From: Callorhinus ursinus
Taxonomy: Eukaryota; Chordata; Mammalia; Carnivora; Otariidae
Reading direction: 5' to 3'
NCBI RefSeq assembly: GCF_003265705.1
Contig: NW_020312903.1
Location: 22,942,194-23,006,193, forward strand
Length of the DNA: 64,000 nt
Made by a program: the position numbers and the translations under genes. Of the stretch, positions 23,224 to 36,149 are shown in pieces. Under the pieces are notes generated by a model. That model saw only the letters and a list, made by a program, of their open reading frames with translations. It made no database searches and was not told the DNA's origin. Position 1 is the stretch's first letter; the number at the start of each line of letters is the position of its first letter.

Positions 23224-25864
23224 TCAGCATTTCTTCTTTTTAAAACCTGTTCAGATGTTACATAATGTTGATGCATGTTCTCTCGCTGCAGGACATAGAA
23301 GAGCAGGTATAGGTGGCTGCTCTTCATTCTCTCTAAAAGGGAAGTCAGGACAAGGTAAGTGTGTTCCTTATTTACTAACCAAAGGTAACTCCTCTGGGGT
23401 AAACTAGACAAACTCTAGAAATATCTAAATGGACAACAGTATAACCCCGTCCAGAGGTCACTTCATATGACAACTTTGGGGTGTATTTCACAGATTTTTG
23501 ACACTGGTGGGTTCATCAAAATGCAGTTTTTTCAAAATTGGATTTTCTACTGAGTCATGCTGATGTCTTTTTGTGGTTAACATGGTCAACTGACAAACAT
23601 AGTTAAATTTCTCAGAGAAAAGCCATTTTAACCACTTCACATGATACATAAGTACTTCAGTACACAAAACATTCTTTTTAAGGAAAAAAAAGTGTTTCCA
23701 TTCCAATCTTTTGTCCATTTAAGTACAAAAAAAAAAGATTTCTATTTTGAATAAGAATAAATTAGTTCTGTCCTCTAAATTGTCAAATCCATCTTCAGTT
23801 CTCTTTAACACCAAAAAATATAAAAATTCAGGCATTTACCAGAAAATACTAGAAGAATTGATTGCAATTCAGGATTTGACAAAGGCCTCCTTGAATACAT
23901 AAGCCGTTTGCTTTATAAATACCCAAATCACATTACTTTCCCATACATGCCTTTAAGTTAGGATGCTCTATTTTCCCAGCTATCTTTTACAGAGAAATAT
24001 TTTTTAACCCACCTCTTTGGACATTCCAATCAGAATTTAAAAATATTGCAATTATCTTATCCAACATCCCTTATATAAGGGGACCTGGGCAAAAGGGCCT
24101 TCTCAGATTCAGGGCTACACGTCTCTCCAAAAATAAAGGTTACCTCTCCAGAAGTGTCTGTCATTGAGATTTGTCAGACACTATCGAAGCTGTCTATCAG
24201 AACACCAGGTCACCTCTAATGTCCTTTTCCAACACGTATACCTTTCTCTGCCCCTGCTTACTTGTGTTTGTTCGACTGTCATTGCTCTGATCGTGCACTT
24301 CATTTTTAAACCAATTAAAAATTTCTGGCAAGTAGATGAGATTATATCTCCCACACGTGCTGTGAGCCTATCGGTAGGTAACTGAGGTGAACAGCAAAAA
24401 AACACTTGAGTGAACAAGTCAATGTGAACTAAGCATGAATTTGAGGGTTACAGAAAAGCAGTAGAGAAGTTACTCTGCCTCTTCTCTGTCCTGTCTTGTT
24501 TTTAGCATTTTATTCCCCTTCACAAAGGTCTCATTGTTGAAGTGACAGCAGAGTCCCAAAGCAGAGTGGATTATTTCTCTGCCTCTCTCCATCGGACGCA
24601 TAACCTACCTGTGCTGCTAAAAGAGCTCTTTTCTGTCGATTTTCATTAAACCCGTTTCTGGAAGAAAACAAAAAGAACTTGTATAGTCAAAGGCCCCTAG
24701 GCAACCTGAACAAGCCTTTCCCAGGAGAGAGCTGATGTTTTCCTCCTGATTTCCATCACTTTATCAAAGAGGTCTTTCTTGGTTTAACATTTAAAAGGTC
24801 CCCCTCCCCTCTTGGAGGGGTTAGATTTGGGTGGTGGTGATGTCTCATTTTACAAAATTCAAGAGTGTCCCGGGATCTCTCCAATCTCTGATGTGAACTG
24901 AATTTTCGGAAGGAATTTCAAGATAGAGAAATAAACAAAATCATGTAATATTGTGGCACTGACACACACGATATTTTCTCCATATGACTTCATAAAACTG
25001 GTCAGGTAAGTATTCACCAAGAGCACATTCACTTTTTCCAAACATAATATTTCTCTCCCTTTCCGTGTCATAAAGCACAGATTAATGTTAATGTGAATAA
25101 GGACATCAAATTGTGATCTCTCAAAATCAAATGATGAATAGAATTCCTCTTTTCATTAAGCAGATCGGTTTAGTACGAAAATGATTTTCATTAGTTAGTG
25201 CTAGAACAATTTTATTGTTTTTATCACTAAATATTTCTTTACTCCATGTTAAGATATAGCACATCTATAATCAATGACGTATGTTAATAATAACAGCAGA
25301 AAAGGGGAAATTACCCAACATAACCTCTTTATAAACCACTGAAGTGAAAGTAATATTTCTTTAGTATCTATAGTCATTGGACACCACTAAGAACTCATAA
25401 TTAAAATGAAAAGAAAGAACTTTCTTCATAAAGAGGGAAATGAATGGCTGATATTTTTAATTTGTAGAACTGTTTTTAAAGAACCCATCTCATGCCCTTA
25501 CTTTATAAAATATCAAATTTATTTTTTTTCAAAAGCAGATACATTTATCCTCTGAGCTATGCTCATTCCCACTAGCCTTATGTTTTAGAGGACAGAAAGA
25601 ATGAGAAATACTCACTTTGATACTTTCGTCAAGATGGATGATGCACAAATATATCCTGCCAGAGATAAATATACACAGATAAGAATGGGAAAAAAATTAT
25701 CCAAATATCTTGGTCCCATGTTCTGGTTATTAAACAGATCATTTTAACGTAAATTCTAAAACTTAGACTGAGTTTTGCTGTGAGTTAGTTTGCGTTTTCT
25801 AGTGGATTTTGAGCAGCCAATTCCCTGTGAGACATTAGTGGGACTGTTAATCTGGATAGAAGGA

Positions 25865-26060
25865 ACAGTGTACCTAGATTCATAGAGACATAATACAGTG
25901 GAAGGATTAGAGTCAGAGATCCAAGTTTTAGTCTTTGTCCTGCCACTTAGTAAATGCCAAGCTTAAGCAAGCTAGCAAACACATCAAAAAAAAATGATGG
26001 TATTAGACAAATGCATCTTGAAAGTCCCCTCCAGCTCTCAATACTCTATGACATTTTCTC
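25865..26060 (+). repeat. MIR-like fragment
   Basis: AGTGGAAGGATTAGAGTCAG, then GTCCTGCCACTTAGTAAATG and TCCAGCTCTCAATACTCTAT resemble MIR, strongly diverged. Confidence 0.5.
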
Positions 26061-26698
26061 CTTGGAATTTCAATCACTACAAGGATTGGAAGATAGGGTC
26101 CATGACCTCGCTAGTCTTACATTTCAGTAATTTCTCCCACTTCCCCTACAAGCTCCAAAATATACAGCTCTTTTCAGGGATTAAATTTTACCAAGTAAAT
26201 GTAAATAAATGCTTTCCTCATGAGAGTATTTTATAAACATTAACTTAGAAATAGAATTGCCATAAAAATAATTGAAAATAATTCGTGGCCCTAAATGATA
26301 AAGTCCTTCTTACAAACAACTTTTTACCATTCTTTGGGTTGACGGCATGAAGAAAGTTTAAGTACTCAATTTTTCTTAATTTATTATAAAATTCAAATGT
26401 TTAAGTTATACAGAAAAATATTTTAAATCATCTTTTAGAAAAGAAAAAATTAGAATCAGAATTTCTTCCAGTATAGTTGCCTATCATGATAAAAGCCTAA
26501 TTTTAATATTTGAAGAAAAGACTCAAAAAATTAAAACCAAAGTCCCAAATTATCTACATTACTAAGAATTTTCAAAAAGGTGGTCCGGGTGTCGTTTAGT
26601 ATATATCCATTCTAATGACTCCAAAGTGCTGTTCCCATCAGCTGCAGGAGAGACTAAAGCACAATAAAATAAGGTAAAAATTTCATATAAGTTCTTAC

Positions 26699-26774
26699 CT
26701 TGTAATGAAAACAGTATATGAAGCAAGAATAGTCTCCGAGGTATCATTAAATTGAGTTTCCTCACAATGTTCAT
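26699..26774 (-). CDS. OTOGL: OTOGL coding exon 1: signal peptide
   Basis: This is the probable first coding exon of the minus-strand otogelin-like gene. Two in-frame ATGs are possible. The one at 26774 has a purine at -3. The one at 26747 has a weak context but gives a compact signal peptide, MIPRRLFLLHILFSLQ, with basic residues followed by a hydrophobic core. The exon ends in ACAAG before a GTAAGA donor, leaving one base of a split codon (phase 1). This fits the phase-1 acceptor at 20125. An acceptor-like TTTCAG ending at 26794 suggests a 5' UTR intron upstream, so the exon may begin at 26793. The signal peptide fits a secreted extracellular-matrix protein. The assignment rests on signal-like composition, donor and phase, not on recognised protein similarity, so it is weaker than the VWD exons. 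No promoter was identified. Confidence 0.6.
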
Positions 26775-29700
26775 TTCAGTGGAGCCTTTCTCCCTGAAAT
26801 GCAACCAAATTGTTGGTCTTTACTATTATGGCATCTTAGAACTATGCGTATGTGTAGAGTGCTCAAATTCTTATAAATATAACTTTGTAATAAGGTAATT
26901 CAAAAAGAAATTCCAGTCTTTCTAACTACCTACAGCATCTGAAGCTTTAGAGCTTGCCAGCAAGCCTTTGGCTGAGTGTCTCATTAGTGATGCGTGGCCG
27001 CTGCTTACCTAAGCCCGTATTAGTTACACCCTACCCCACTCCTGCACATCACACACCTTTTTAGGCTATATTAGCCCTTTACAACTTCTAGAGACAGCAG
27101 CACCAAAAATACAAAAAGCCTGTTAGCTCCTGATGTCTCAGAAGATAACCAGTATTCCTAATTGTTGGTCTATTATCTGTGTTTTATTTTAAAATAATTA
27201 CCTGTCCTTTGAAAAAAAGGTGAAATAAAATCCTATCAATCATTTTTCAAATGTCTAGATGTTCTCGTAACTTTTTCTTTAGAAATTAAAAGTAAACTAA
27301 AATTATTTTATGCATATATTTTCAACTCAAGTCCCATTACAATGTAGTTTAAGTTGACATATTCCTGTGCCCACACATCTTCCTGTTAAACATTCTGCCA
27401 CACAAGTAGTAAATAACACAAGAAGATGATATTCTAATATCTGACTTTACAAAGAAATTAAAGTAACTCACACAGCCCTGAAGACCCTCCCTTCACACCC
27501 CATTTTTCCATCCACTATGATGGGTACCTAATGAGACAACAAAGGAGGACTTCTTATTCCAGCAGGAAGCATACTCTTCTCTGGAAGTGATGGACTGACT
27601 ACCTGGATGGGAATCACAGAACAGCTCTAATATTTCCTAATGAACCTTAAAGAGATGATCTGAGCCCCATAAATGAGTGAAAGCCATGCTTATACAAGGG
27701 GAGCACATTCCTTATAGCGGATTCCATCCATTACCTGCACTATTATAATGCTCGTTTACCGGATGGGGACGCAGTAGTAAAGAATGTCTAATACACGGGA
27801 AATACCTTTGAGACAGAAAAACAGAGCAGTTAGTTCTTGACATCTTATTGTACTCAGACACCTCTTCTGCAAAGAATTTTCATTCTCCTGTGAAGTAGCC
27901 TTGATATCCTATTATACTGCATGCCTAGTATCTGTTATATAAACAGTTCCTTGCCTGTGTCCCAAATTCAATGATCTTTCACTCTTGTTCTAAATGATCT
28001 TAACTCATTTCCACTGCCTACATGATTGCTAATTTCATGAGTGAAGAGAAGATGTTTGCTTATAAGTTCATGTTTTTAGCATGAAAACACATTATAATTT
28101 GTTAAAATTATAAGCAGCTATATATGCACCAATCTATACAGACACACACACTTGCACATCTCACTTTAAAATTCTGATGGATAGGTTTAAATAATTGAAG
28201 TATAGTATATGTTTAATAAATATTTACTGGAAGTTTATTCATCATTACTCTTAAACTAATTAGACAGTGAATTAATATAATTCTAAACAGATAGGCTTAG
28301 TTATTTATGGTTACACCCTAAATATCGGTCCAAAAATATGTATCTACTCAACCACAGTAAAAACTATAAAATATTCTAGATACATAAGATGTGAATACAG
28401 AATAAATTAAAGAGTTAAGCTTGAAATTTGCTTAGAGAACAATAATTTTCCTCCAAAGAAATTTTTACTTTTTTCCTCCAAAGAAATTTCTAAATTAAGA
28501 GAGCAATTTTGCTTATGCAGAATGCTTATTGACTCTTTTTGGAAAGGGTAGAAATTGTCCATAACACATATACATTATTCAGTACCCTCTTTAATTTACA
28601 GTAGTTTTTCTCGGCTTCATGGTTTCCTGTATAAGTCAGTCTAAAATATGAAGAATCTATAAATCATAAATAGTACTTTAGGATTTTTTCCCCAGTCTAT
28701 TTAACTGTTTGACTTTTTTCTTTGATCCTAAAATTTTTCACAAGTGACACACATGTGGGAAAATCCCAAATGGGAACCAAAGTTAAATTTCATGATTCAA
28801 AAAAAATAAACATTCCTGTAATACTCATAGTTTTTTCTAAACATTACCAGAACTTGATGAGAAAAGGTTAGTAAACAGAAATATAAAGCCACATAAAAAG
28901 TATTTATTTCTAATGTGAACTTTGATATTTTATGTACTTAATTCAAATGTACTAACTCTGAGCTTCTCATCTCAAAATTCATATAGTATCTTTAAACTCT
29001 TGATTCAAAACATCACAGCTATTTTCGCTGGTTAAAGTTGGAAATTCCAAAGCTGTATTGTTGGGCATTTTTATTACTTTTTTTTTTCTGTTTTGAACTA
29101 TTTGCATTTAAAAACTATAAATTGTTTTTTCTGCTGAAGAAAATAATAGAAATTATAACAGAAATTTTCAGGGTGACCATTGTTCTATAGATAGAGGTTT
29201 AGTGCAGGCTTTTTTTCTCTTTCTCCTCCTTCCGGGCTTACAGTCGGTAGGAGATTAGTAAAGGACAGGGAACAGCAGCAAAGAAAACAATGACAAATCC
29301 CAAGGTCTTTTTCAACTAACTACCTTGTGAACTCATTACACTAAATGGTAGGTAGCATGAAAAGAGGCAAAATAGACTTCCGTGAATAGCTACAATAGAA
29401 CTGAGAGTTTAGATAAAAGATTAGACCCAGAACCACAACAAAGGAATTTATGACTGTTGCTACACGTCGTTATTACTGTCAAAAGTTAGTTGACAGCTTT
29501 TATTTCATTCTACCATGACAAAGGAACTTTGGCAAAAAGTGAGTCAGCTATCAACTTGTGAAGAGATATTATGTTCTTAAGAAGTCTGAGGTGACTACAT
29601 AATGCATGGAATAAACAGTTCCCTTTCTGCCACAAGAGCACTGCAATTTCCCCACATGGAATATGATCTTTAGAAAGTTGACACCTGAGAGCCTATTGGC

Positions 29701-31780
29701 CTCAACGTGCCACATTAAAAGCAACTGGCAAAAATGGGAAAACGTTGGCCTTCTACATCAATTAAAAAAAATGTGGGTGTATTTTTAATGAAGTTCATTA
29801 TCTTTGGGCAAAATGAATGTCTTTGGTGATTTATATAGCACTCATTTTTCATTCATTGAGACCAAATCTAAAGGAGATAACATTTGATTCCCACCATATC
29901 ACATTCTACTAGTGAAATGCAATTATTCCTCACGTGTTTTACCAAAACTAGCACATTTCAGATCCAGTGATGTTGTCCGGAATTTGTTATCACTGAGCAA
30001 ACAAAAAGAATCCTATATCTTTGACATGATTCTAACCACTCTGAATTTAACTTCCTTATTATGAGACAGTTTTGTAGTATTCTATTTATGATTTCAGGAG
30101 GTATGTTGCTTGGCAATTTGTGGGACGTTTCATATCATTTAATTTACAAATGGCATTTATCTTAGCTTTTCTGAATAAAAGACATGATTATGCGTCATAA
30201 GGGATATCTGTGTTGGTCATGATTTCAATCTAAAGCCCACTCCCAGAAGTTAATGTGTTATATTTTATAGGGACATTCGTTTTTCAAGTTGCTATGGTTC
30301 CATTGATTTGCAATACTAACTGATACCTTGAAAGAAGTAATGTTCCTACAACTAATATTTCTTCTTGTCAACATTTTAATATCATTTTAAGATATAATAC
30401 CAGTATTTCCTGCAGTTCTCTTCATTCTCTAAACTACTATAGCACTATGCATTTATACTACATAATGTAATATATAATGCACTCTCTATATATAATAATA
30501 TAAATTAAATTTGTCTCCCATGTTTCCAATTTCATTTTACATCTTCAATCATTTTAGATGTTCTTATTTTAAAGTTGCTGAGGGATAATGTTATTTGAAT
30601 TTCTCAGGAGGACGAGGGATATAATCCTGTTGTTTGTTGTGTTTTCTTCTCACATTTAGGGTGAATTACCTCATGGGTTTTGTGATTTTGAATTTTATGT
30701 CAACATCTGTAGGGTGTTTTCTGTGGGAATCTTTTACTCCAGGGCTGAGAATATGCCCCACTAGAAAAGATTGCTTCTGTCAGTTGCTCCAAGAAATTTC
30801 AGTCGATCTCAGTCTGAGGATTCCCAGACTACAAAATATAAATTCAAATCCCAAACCCAGAGTAATGGAACGCCAAAGTCTAGTTTCTGCTTTGTTTTTG
30901 GCCTCTGGTGATATCCCTTACATTCTTGTGAATTTATCCAACCACTTAAATGGATGTCTCTTTTATTTTATTCAGCCTATTTAAGTATTTCATAGCTGGC
31001 AAATGTTTAAATCATTTAATCTGCCATATTGTCAAAAACAGAACCACCAACTATCAAAAATCATATGATCTTATTTTCTAAGTTACTAATATATATTTGC
31101 AACTTACTTTTCCAGCTGAATTACAAATATGTAATATGGAGCCATCTACAATTCATAGGTAAATACTTATCTAATTTAACTCTACTAATTTTAAGCAAGT
31201 TATTCCAAACAAACAAATATAAATTTATAAAGAAAGCATGTCAAAGCACGTCATACTTGGATCAAATGATTTAAAATATAAAAGAAAACCCATCACATAT
31301 CTAAATGTCATGGTTGGATGACTTCATATTACATCAAGATTCCGACTTGAATACCTGACAACCTGATTTGTGACAACAGCCACTGCAACAGCCCCTGGAG
31401 AGTGAAACATCAGCTTATCATCTTCCCCCCTCCCTAAATTGGCAAGTTTGTACAGAAAAACTGCCTTTGGAGACATAGCATCACTGTGGTTTTCAGCAGA
31501 GCACAGATCAGTATGAAAACATAACTTAGAAGAAACCAAGCCCTTGACTGTGATTTGAGAGCCACAGAAAGTTTGGAAAATCTCAAAAAGAAGTGTTTCC
31601 CCCTTTATCTTGACATGCCTTCTTCCCTGGCTCCCAGCCTGAATTAGAATCTTACTGAGTTACATGCAAAATTGTTATCATTATCTCCCGAAAACTGCAG
31701 TTAAAAACAAACTCATTCCCTTGGAAGGTTTTCTTTAGCCTTCTCTTCTAACAAGATAAGTTTATCAACTTTACCTTAGC
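26775..31780. other. AT-rich region upstream of OTOGL
   Basis: About 5 kb with no gene and no transposon I can name. It should contain the OTOGL promoter and any 5' UTR exon, but I see no CpG island, and no TATA box I would defend. Confidence 0.5.
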
Positions 31781-31783
31781 ATA

Positions 31784-31935
31784 CAGTGATGGTTCTCAAA
31801 CTTTGGTGGGTGCAAAAATCACCTAGGGAGTGTATTAGAAGCACAGATTTCCAAACCCACCTACACTGCATCCCATAACTTTTCTGATCCATGAGTCTAA
31901 GTGGATTAGACATCTGTATTGTAATAGAGAATCCT
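31784..31935 (+). repeat. MER5A-like DNA transposon fragment
   Basis: CAGTGATGGTTCTCAAACTT, then AAAATCACCTAGG and AGAAGCACAGATTTCC match the hAT-Charlie MER5A start. Confidence 0.75.
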
Positions 31936-32235
31936 GCTTCAGGGAAATTAAATACCAGACTAGCTCATTGTAGTGGGAGAAAGGAATGCAAGTGAATTAC
32001 AAATATGGAGCACTGACAGATCCCATTGGAGGGGAAATATGTAGAGAGTAGAAAAATTAAGTGGAGTTTGGAGGCCAGCCTCACTACCCTCTAGTGAATA
32101 GTTGTTTGGGAAAATAAAGTAGGTATGTTATATAATCTGCCTACTCTTTCCACACTCCTTATGCAAAAAAAGCAAAACAAAACAAAACAAAAACCTCCTC
32201 CCAAAGGCAACACATCTTGATTCTCACCATTATAA

Positions 32236-32672
32236 GTGGGATAAATGGCTCCCCAAAGACATCCATGTCCTAATTCCCAGAACCTGTAAATTCTGCTTTA
32301 TATGGCAAAAGAAACTTAAAGATACAATTAAGTTAATGATTCCTGTAACTTAAATCCTCATGGATTCAATGTAATCACAAGAATCCTTATCAGTGAAAGA
32401 GAGAGTCAAAAGGATCAGAGTGAAAGAGAGATTCAACAATGGAAGAACAGCCACAACCAAGGATTTCAGGGAGCTTCCAGAAGCTCAAAGATGCAATGGA
32501 ATGGATTTTCCCCAGAGCCTCCAGAAAAAATTCAGTCCTGCCAACATCTTGATTTTAACCCAGTGAAACTCATTTCAGACTTTTGATCTCCAGAATTAAA
32601 AGACAATAAATTTGTTTTAAGCCACTAAATTTGTGGTAATTTGTTAAAGCAACAATAGGAACCTAACACACC
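32236..32672 (+). mobile_element. MLT1-like LTR (ERVL-MaLR)
   Basis: ATCCATGTCCTAATTCCCAG, then AGTTAATGATTCC, a purine-rich centre, AACATCTTGATTTTAACCCA and a terminal TTGTTTTAAGCCACTAAA follow the MLT1 order. Confidence 0.85.
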
Positions 32673-33131
32673 TTCTCTTGCCACCAGGGATAGGCACCTG
32701 ACATTAAGCAAAATAATGTATCGCTGTCCTACAGCTGATCCAATTCTCTTTCTTAGGTATTGAAATATAAATCAGAGACATAAAAGTCCCACGTAGTCAT
32801 AAGGCTATGGGCCTTGGAGTTTTGTGGTCACAAGAATTAGAGGGCAGCTCTTTTTCAGTCATGTGCATACTGTTAAATAAGCAAAGAAAGTTTTGAGAAG
32901 TAGGAGAAGTAGGAGAGAGGAAGTAGGAAAGAGCAGCAGGAGAACAGAGCAGGTGTTTAGAGGGAAGCAAAGAAATATGTGATGGAGAAGATGCTTCACC
33001 ACATTTGGGTTTCTATGACTACATCTATCCAATAACTTTCTTTTTGATTGAGTTAATTTGGTTAGAATTTCATTCCCTGACATGCAGGGATCCATGACTG
33101 ATTCAGAGGGACTGAGAAAAAGGAGGATAAC

Positions 33132-33495
33132 TGTGATGGTTGATTTTGTGTGTCAACTTGACAGGACCACAAGGTGCCCGGATAGTTGGTTAATATTATT
33201 CTGAGTATGCTGGTGATAGTGTTCCTGAATGAAGTTAACATTTGAATTGGCAGATTGAGTGAAACAGATTGCCCTTCCCAATGTTGGTAGGTCTCACCAA
33301 TCCACTGAAGGACAGAAAAGAACAAAAAAAAAAAAAATGGTTAAGGAAGAATTCCCTGTCTCTGCCTGACTGTCTCGGAGCTGGGACATCGGTCTTCTCT
33401 TGCCTTCAGACTCAGACTCAGATTCAGACAAGAACCATACTACAGGTTCTCCTGGGTCTCTAGCTTGCTGACTGCAGATCTTGGGACAATGGCTT
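33132..33495 (+). mobile_element. MLT2-like LTR (ERVL)
   Basis: TGTGATGGTTGATTTTGTGT starts the element. Then TTAACATTTGAATTGGCAGA, ATTGCCCTTCCCAATGTTGG and CTGACTGCAGATCTTGGGAC follow, all in MLT2 order. Confidence 0.8.
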
Positions 33496-33585
33496 TCTCC
33501 TAAGGGATACTATAAATCAGATGGCATTTACTATTCCAAGGTCCCCAAATAACCTACTTAGACCTAAGAAAAACTGGAGAACTGT

Positions 33586-33602
33586 GATATATATATATAT
33601 AT
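33586..33602. repeat. (TA)n microsatellite
   Basis: A short TA run in the region after the MLT2-like LTR. Confidence 0.85.
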
Positions 33603-34009
33603 AAAGTTAAATTTTCCCAGGGAAACCTTCTTGAAAGGTATTAGATAAGAGCGGATATGAAAGTTATGAGTGAGAACCCCAAGAGAAACAGAAATGAGGC
33701 ATTGTGGAAATAGTCCCATTACAAGCATTATATTGAGTCTTGCTCACTCTTCTGCTGTCCAAGAGCCAGATCGAGGAGAACATGTAAGTTAGACTTCTAA
33801 TACAGTACTCCACTGATGGGAGTCAGGGTGACTTCAATGACAGGGAAGTTGTGACAAGATCGGAAATTTAGGAGATATTTTTTGGCACTGAGGGTCTTAG
33901 GGATGAAGACTTTCATCTAAGAATTCTATGGTAGTATGTGGACGATAGCAGGCAGGAACACTGTTGGATGGGTTAGATCGTAGGTCCCAGTTTCTTATTC
34001 ATATTCTCC

Positions 34010-34400
34010 TTGTTATAGAATTACATGTTTTCCCTTTTTCAATGTGCTTTTGCAATACCTCCCTCTGAAGTAGAAAAAGTATATTTCTCCTCCCTATTAA
34101 TGTTTAAATGGTCACGTGACTTTCTCTGGCCAAAGTAATGTTAGCAGACACAACTTAAGCAACACTTTTAAATGTGCATCAGAGTTTTGGATCGTTCTCT
34201 TGCACTTCTGCTCTCTACCAGAAGAAGAATATGTCCTGGGTAGCTGCTGGTCCAAGGACAATAAGGAAACATGTGGACTACAGCTTAATACCTCCCCTCA
34301 AAGAGCTGAGTCCCATGGCTAGAAATTAATGTGTGCTATGCCACTGAGATTTGGGGTTGTAAGTTATATGAAACGTTATTGTAGCATCAATCTGGCTCAT
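34010..34400 (+). repeat. Ancient LTR-like repeat, family A
   Basis: It shares several blocks with 61.72-62.14 kb: a GGCCAAAGTAATGTTAGCAG region, a cytosine-rich centre and TATGCCACTGAGATTTGGGG. I recognise the pattern as a dispersed mammalian repeat but not the family. Confidence 0.5.
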
Positions 34401-34420
34401 TTAGGAGAGTCAGGAAGCAG

Positions 34421-34515
34421 AGGTGCCTGGGTGGCTCAGTTGGTTAAGTGTCTGCCTCCGGCTCAGGTCATGATCCTGGGGTCATGGGATTGAGCCCTGC
34501 CTGTGGCTTCCTACT
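34421..34515 (+). mobile_element. SINEC, 3' truncated
   Basis: Starts AGGTGCCTGGGTGGCTCAGT and keeps only the tRNA-like head, about 95 nt, with no CT-rich region or tail. Confidence 0.88.
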
Positions 34516-34519
34516 CATC

Positions 34520-34655
34520 ATTGCTCTCAGCACAGTGTATTACATATGTATTTCTTTATGGTCTGTCTCACCTGCTGTGGATTTTTGAGGGCATGGGACT
34601 CATCTTAATCTCTTCCTTTTCTCATCATCAAAAAATATTCATTAGTTGAATAAAT
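34520..34655 (+). repeat. L2-like fragment
   Basis: GTGTATTACATATGTATTTC, then TTTTTGAGGGCATGGGACTC and AATATTCATTAGTTGAATAA are consistent with an L2 tail. Confidence 0.5.
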
Positions 34656-35109
34656 TAATGTGTTTCTCTGCTATAAGACCCTTGTGGGAGTAGAGTTTTC
34701 ATAGCCTCTTCTTTTTTGCTATTTTAATGCACAACTTCAACCAGTGGGCCAGATTAACTCCTCCAGGCAGATAAATCCATGCAATGCTTCCCCAGGTCAA
34801 GCTAACATATTTGAGTTTATAAAGTTAGTGAACCGAGGGTTGAAGGACACAGTCATTGACAAATATCTGTCCCTTTGAATTCTGAATTAAGATCTCAATT
34901 ACAACAATTTTGAAGATGAGGAAGACAGGAGACTATACAGAGCAATGGATAAATCACGGGACTTATTTTCATGTTTATTTGTGGAAACGTAAACCTAAAG
35001 CAGAGCACTAGTTTCCCTCTCAGGAAATTGCACTCCTGCTCTCAACTACTATTTGGCATTTACTATTTAACTAATTTATATTGCTATTTATCTTTTGTGA
35101 GTATGTCTG

Positions 35110-35225
35110 TCACTTCTACTAGATTAATAGGTGATTGAGAGCTGTAAGCCTGACTTATACATCTTTGTATGTCCCCACAGGCCCCCATGCAGTGTTTGAT
35201 ATAAACTAATGCTTAATAAATTTCA
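35110..35225 (+). repeat. L2 3' end
   Basis: GTGATTGAGAGCTGTAAGCC, then TGTATGTCCCCACAGG and CTAATGCTTAATAAATTTC. Confidence 0.6.
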
Positions 35226-35339
35226 TTAGTAGTGACAACAATAGTGATGTTTATGATGATCTCCCTCTCCTGATATGTTCACAGAGCTTGGTGGGCAGGA
35301 TTAGAGGGTGGGATGGCGTGGGATGGGAAATAAGGCTAG

Positions 35340-35450
35340 AAAGGGAGGCAAAGTCCAGATCATGGAAAGCCTTCTATTCTATGCTAAATACAATGGACTT
35401 GCTCCTGGAGGCAAAGGAGATCTGTTAGAAATTCCAGTGGCCATTTTTTA
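35340..35450 (+). repeat. Ancient repeat, family B, copy 1
   Basis: GTCCAGATCATGGAAAGCCT, then CTATGCTAAATACAATGG belong to a dispersed family also seen at 36.15 and 47.23 kb. Confidence 0.4.
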
Positions 35451-36149
35451 AAAAGCTGTTTGATAGCAGTATGCTCCACGAAGTTGAATTCAACATTTCA
35501 GAATCCACTAGCTGGCTTACTTCTTTGAATTTAATTGCTTTCATCTTCACACAAATATCTCATGAAAAAAACTCTACTTTTCATATAGATGATAAGACAG
35601 AAACCCTTCAAAGCAGACAGAAGGGAAAAAATAAGAGACTAAAAATTATAAATATTCATATAAGTTTTAAGACACTAAGGGTAAAACACTATATTAGATG
35701 GTATGAAGATTAAAATATAAAGATAAAACATATACAAATCATCTCTCAAGCTAATTTAGTTTAGGCAGAGGGAATAGAGAAATGTATATGATAGCCTCCT
35801 TCCTCAAAGATTATAAGCCAGTGAGGTCAACAACATTAAAAATAATTACTAAATTAAGTATTTAATTATAACTGTGGTGTGTGTCCTTAAGGAGAGTACA
35901 AGACGCCCTGAGAGAGTCTTGCAGGAAAGAGGAGGGTCGGGAGGAACTTCTAGGAGAGGCTTACTTTGAAACTGAGAACTAGAACGAGCAGGAGAGAACC
36001 AAGACTTACCAAACAGAGAAAACCGCTTATTCAGATGCCTTAAGAAGGAAGGAGCTTGGTGGGTTTGAAGAAATAAAGGTTTAGTACAGCTGGAACGGAG
36101 TGAGCTAGGGAGGGAAAGGGGCAACGCTGCGAGGCGGGAGCAGCACAAG

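Larger units (their letters stand above)
20126..26698 (-). other. OTOGL intron between exons 1 and 2
   Basis: A 6.6-kb first intron with MIR fragments, one L1 tail with TSD, one SINEC and an unassigned 22.17-22.62 kb block. No further coding exon is needed by phase. Confidence 0.5.

Noticed and set aside
26565..26645. Open minus-strand segment just after the exon 1 donor, starting after CTGCAG
   Set aside because: The implied intron would be only about 50 nt, too short for mammalian splicing. The segment reaches a stop at TAG and its only donor (GTAATG) leaves the wrong phase.
30634..30984. 116-residue plus-strand open frame
   Set aside because: No recognisable domain, no splice-site support and low-complexity AT-rich context. 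Not supported as a gene.
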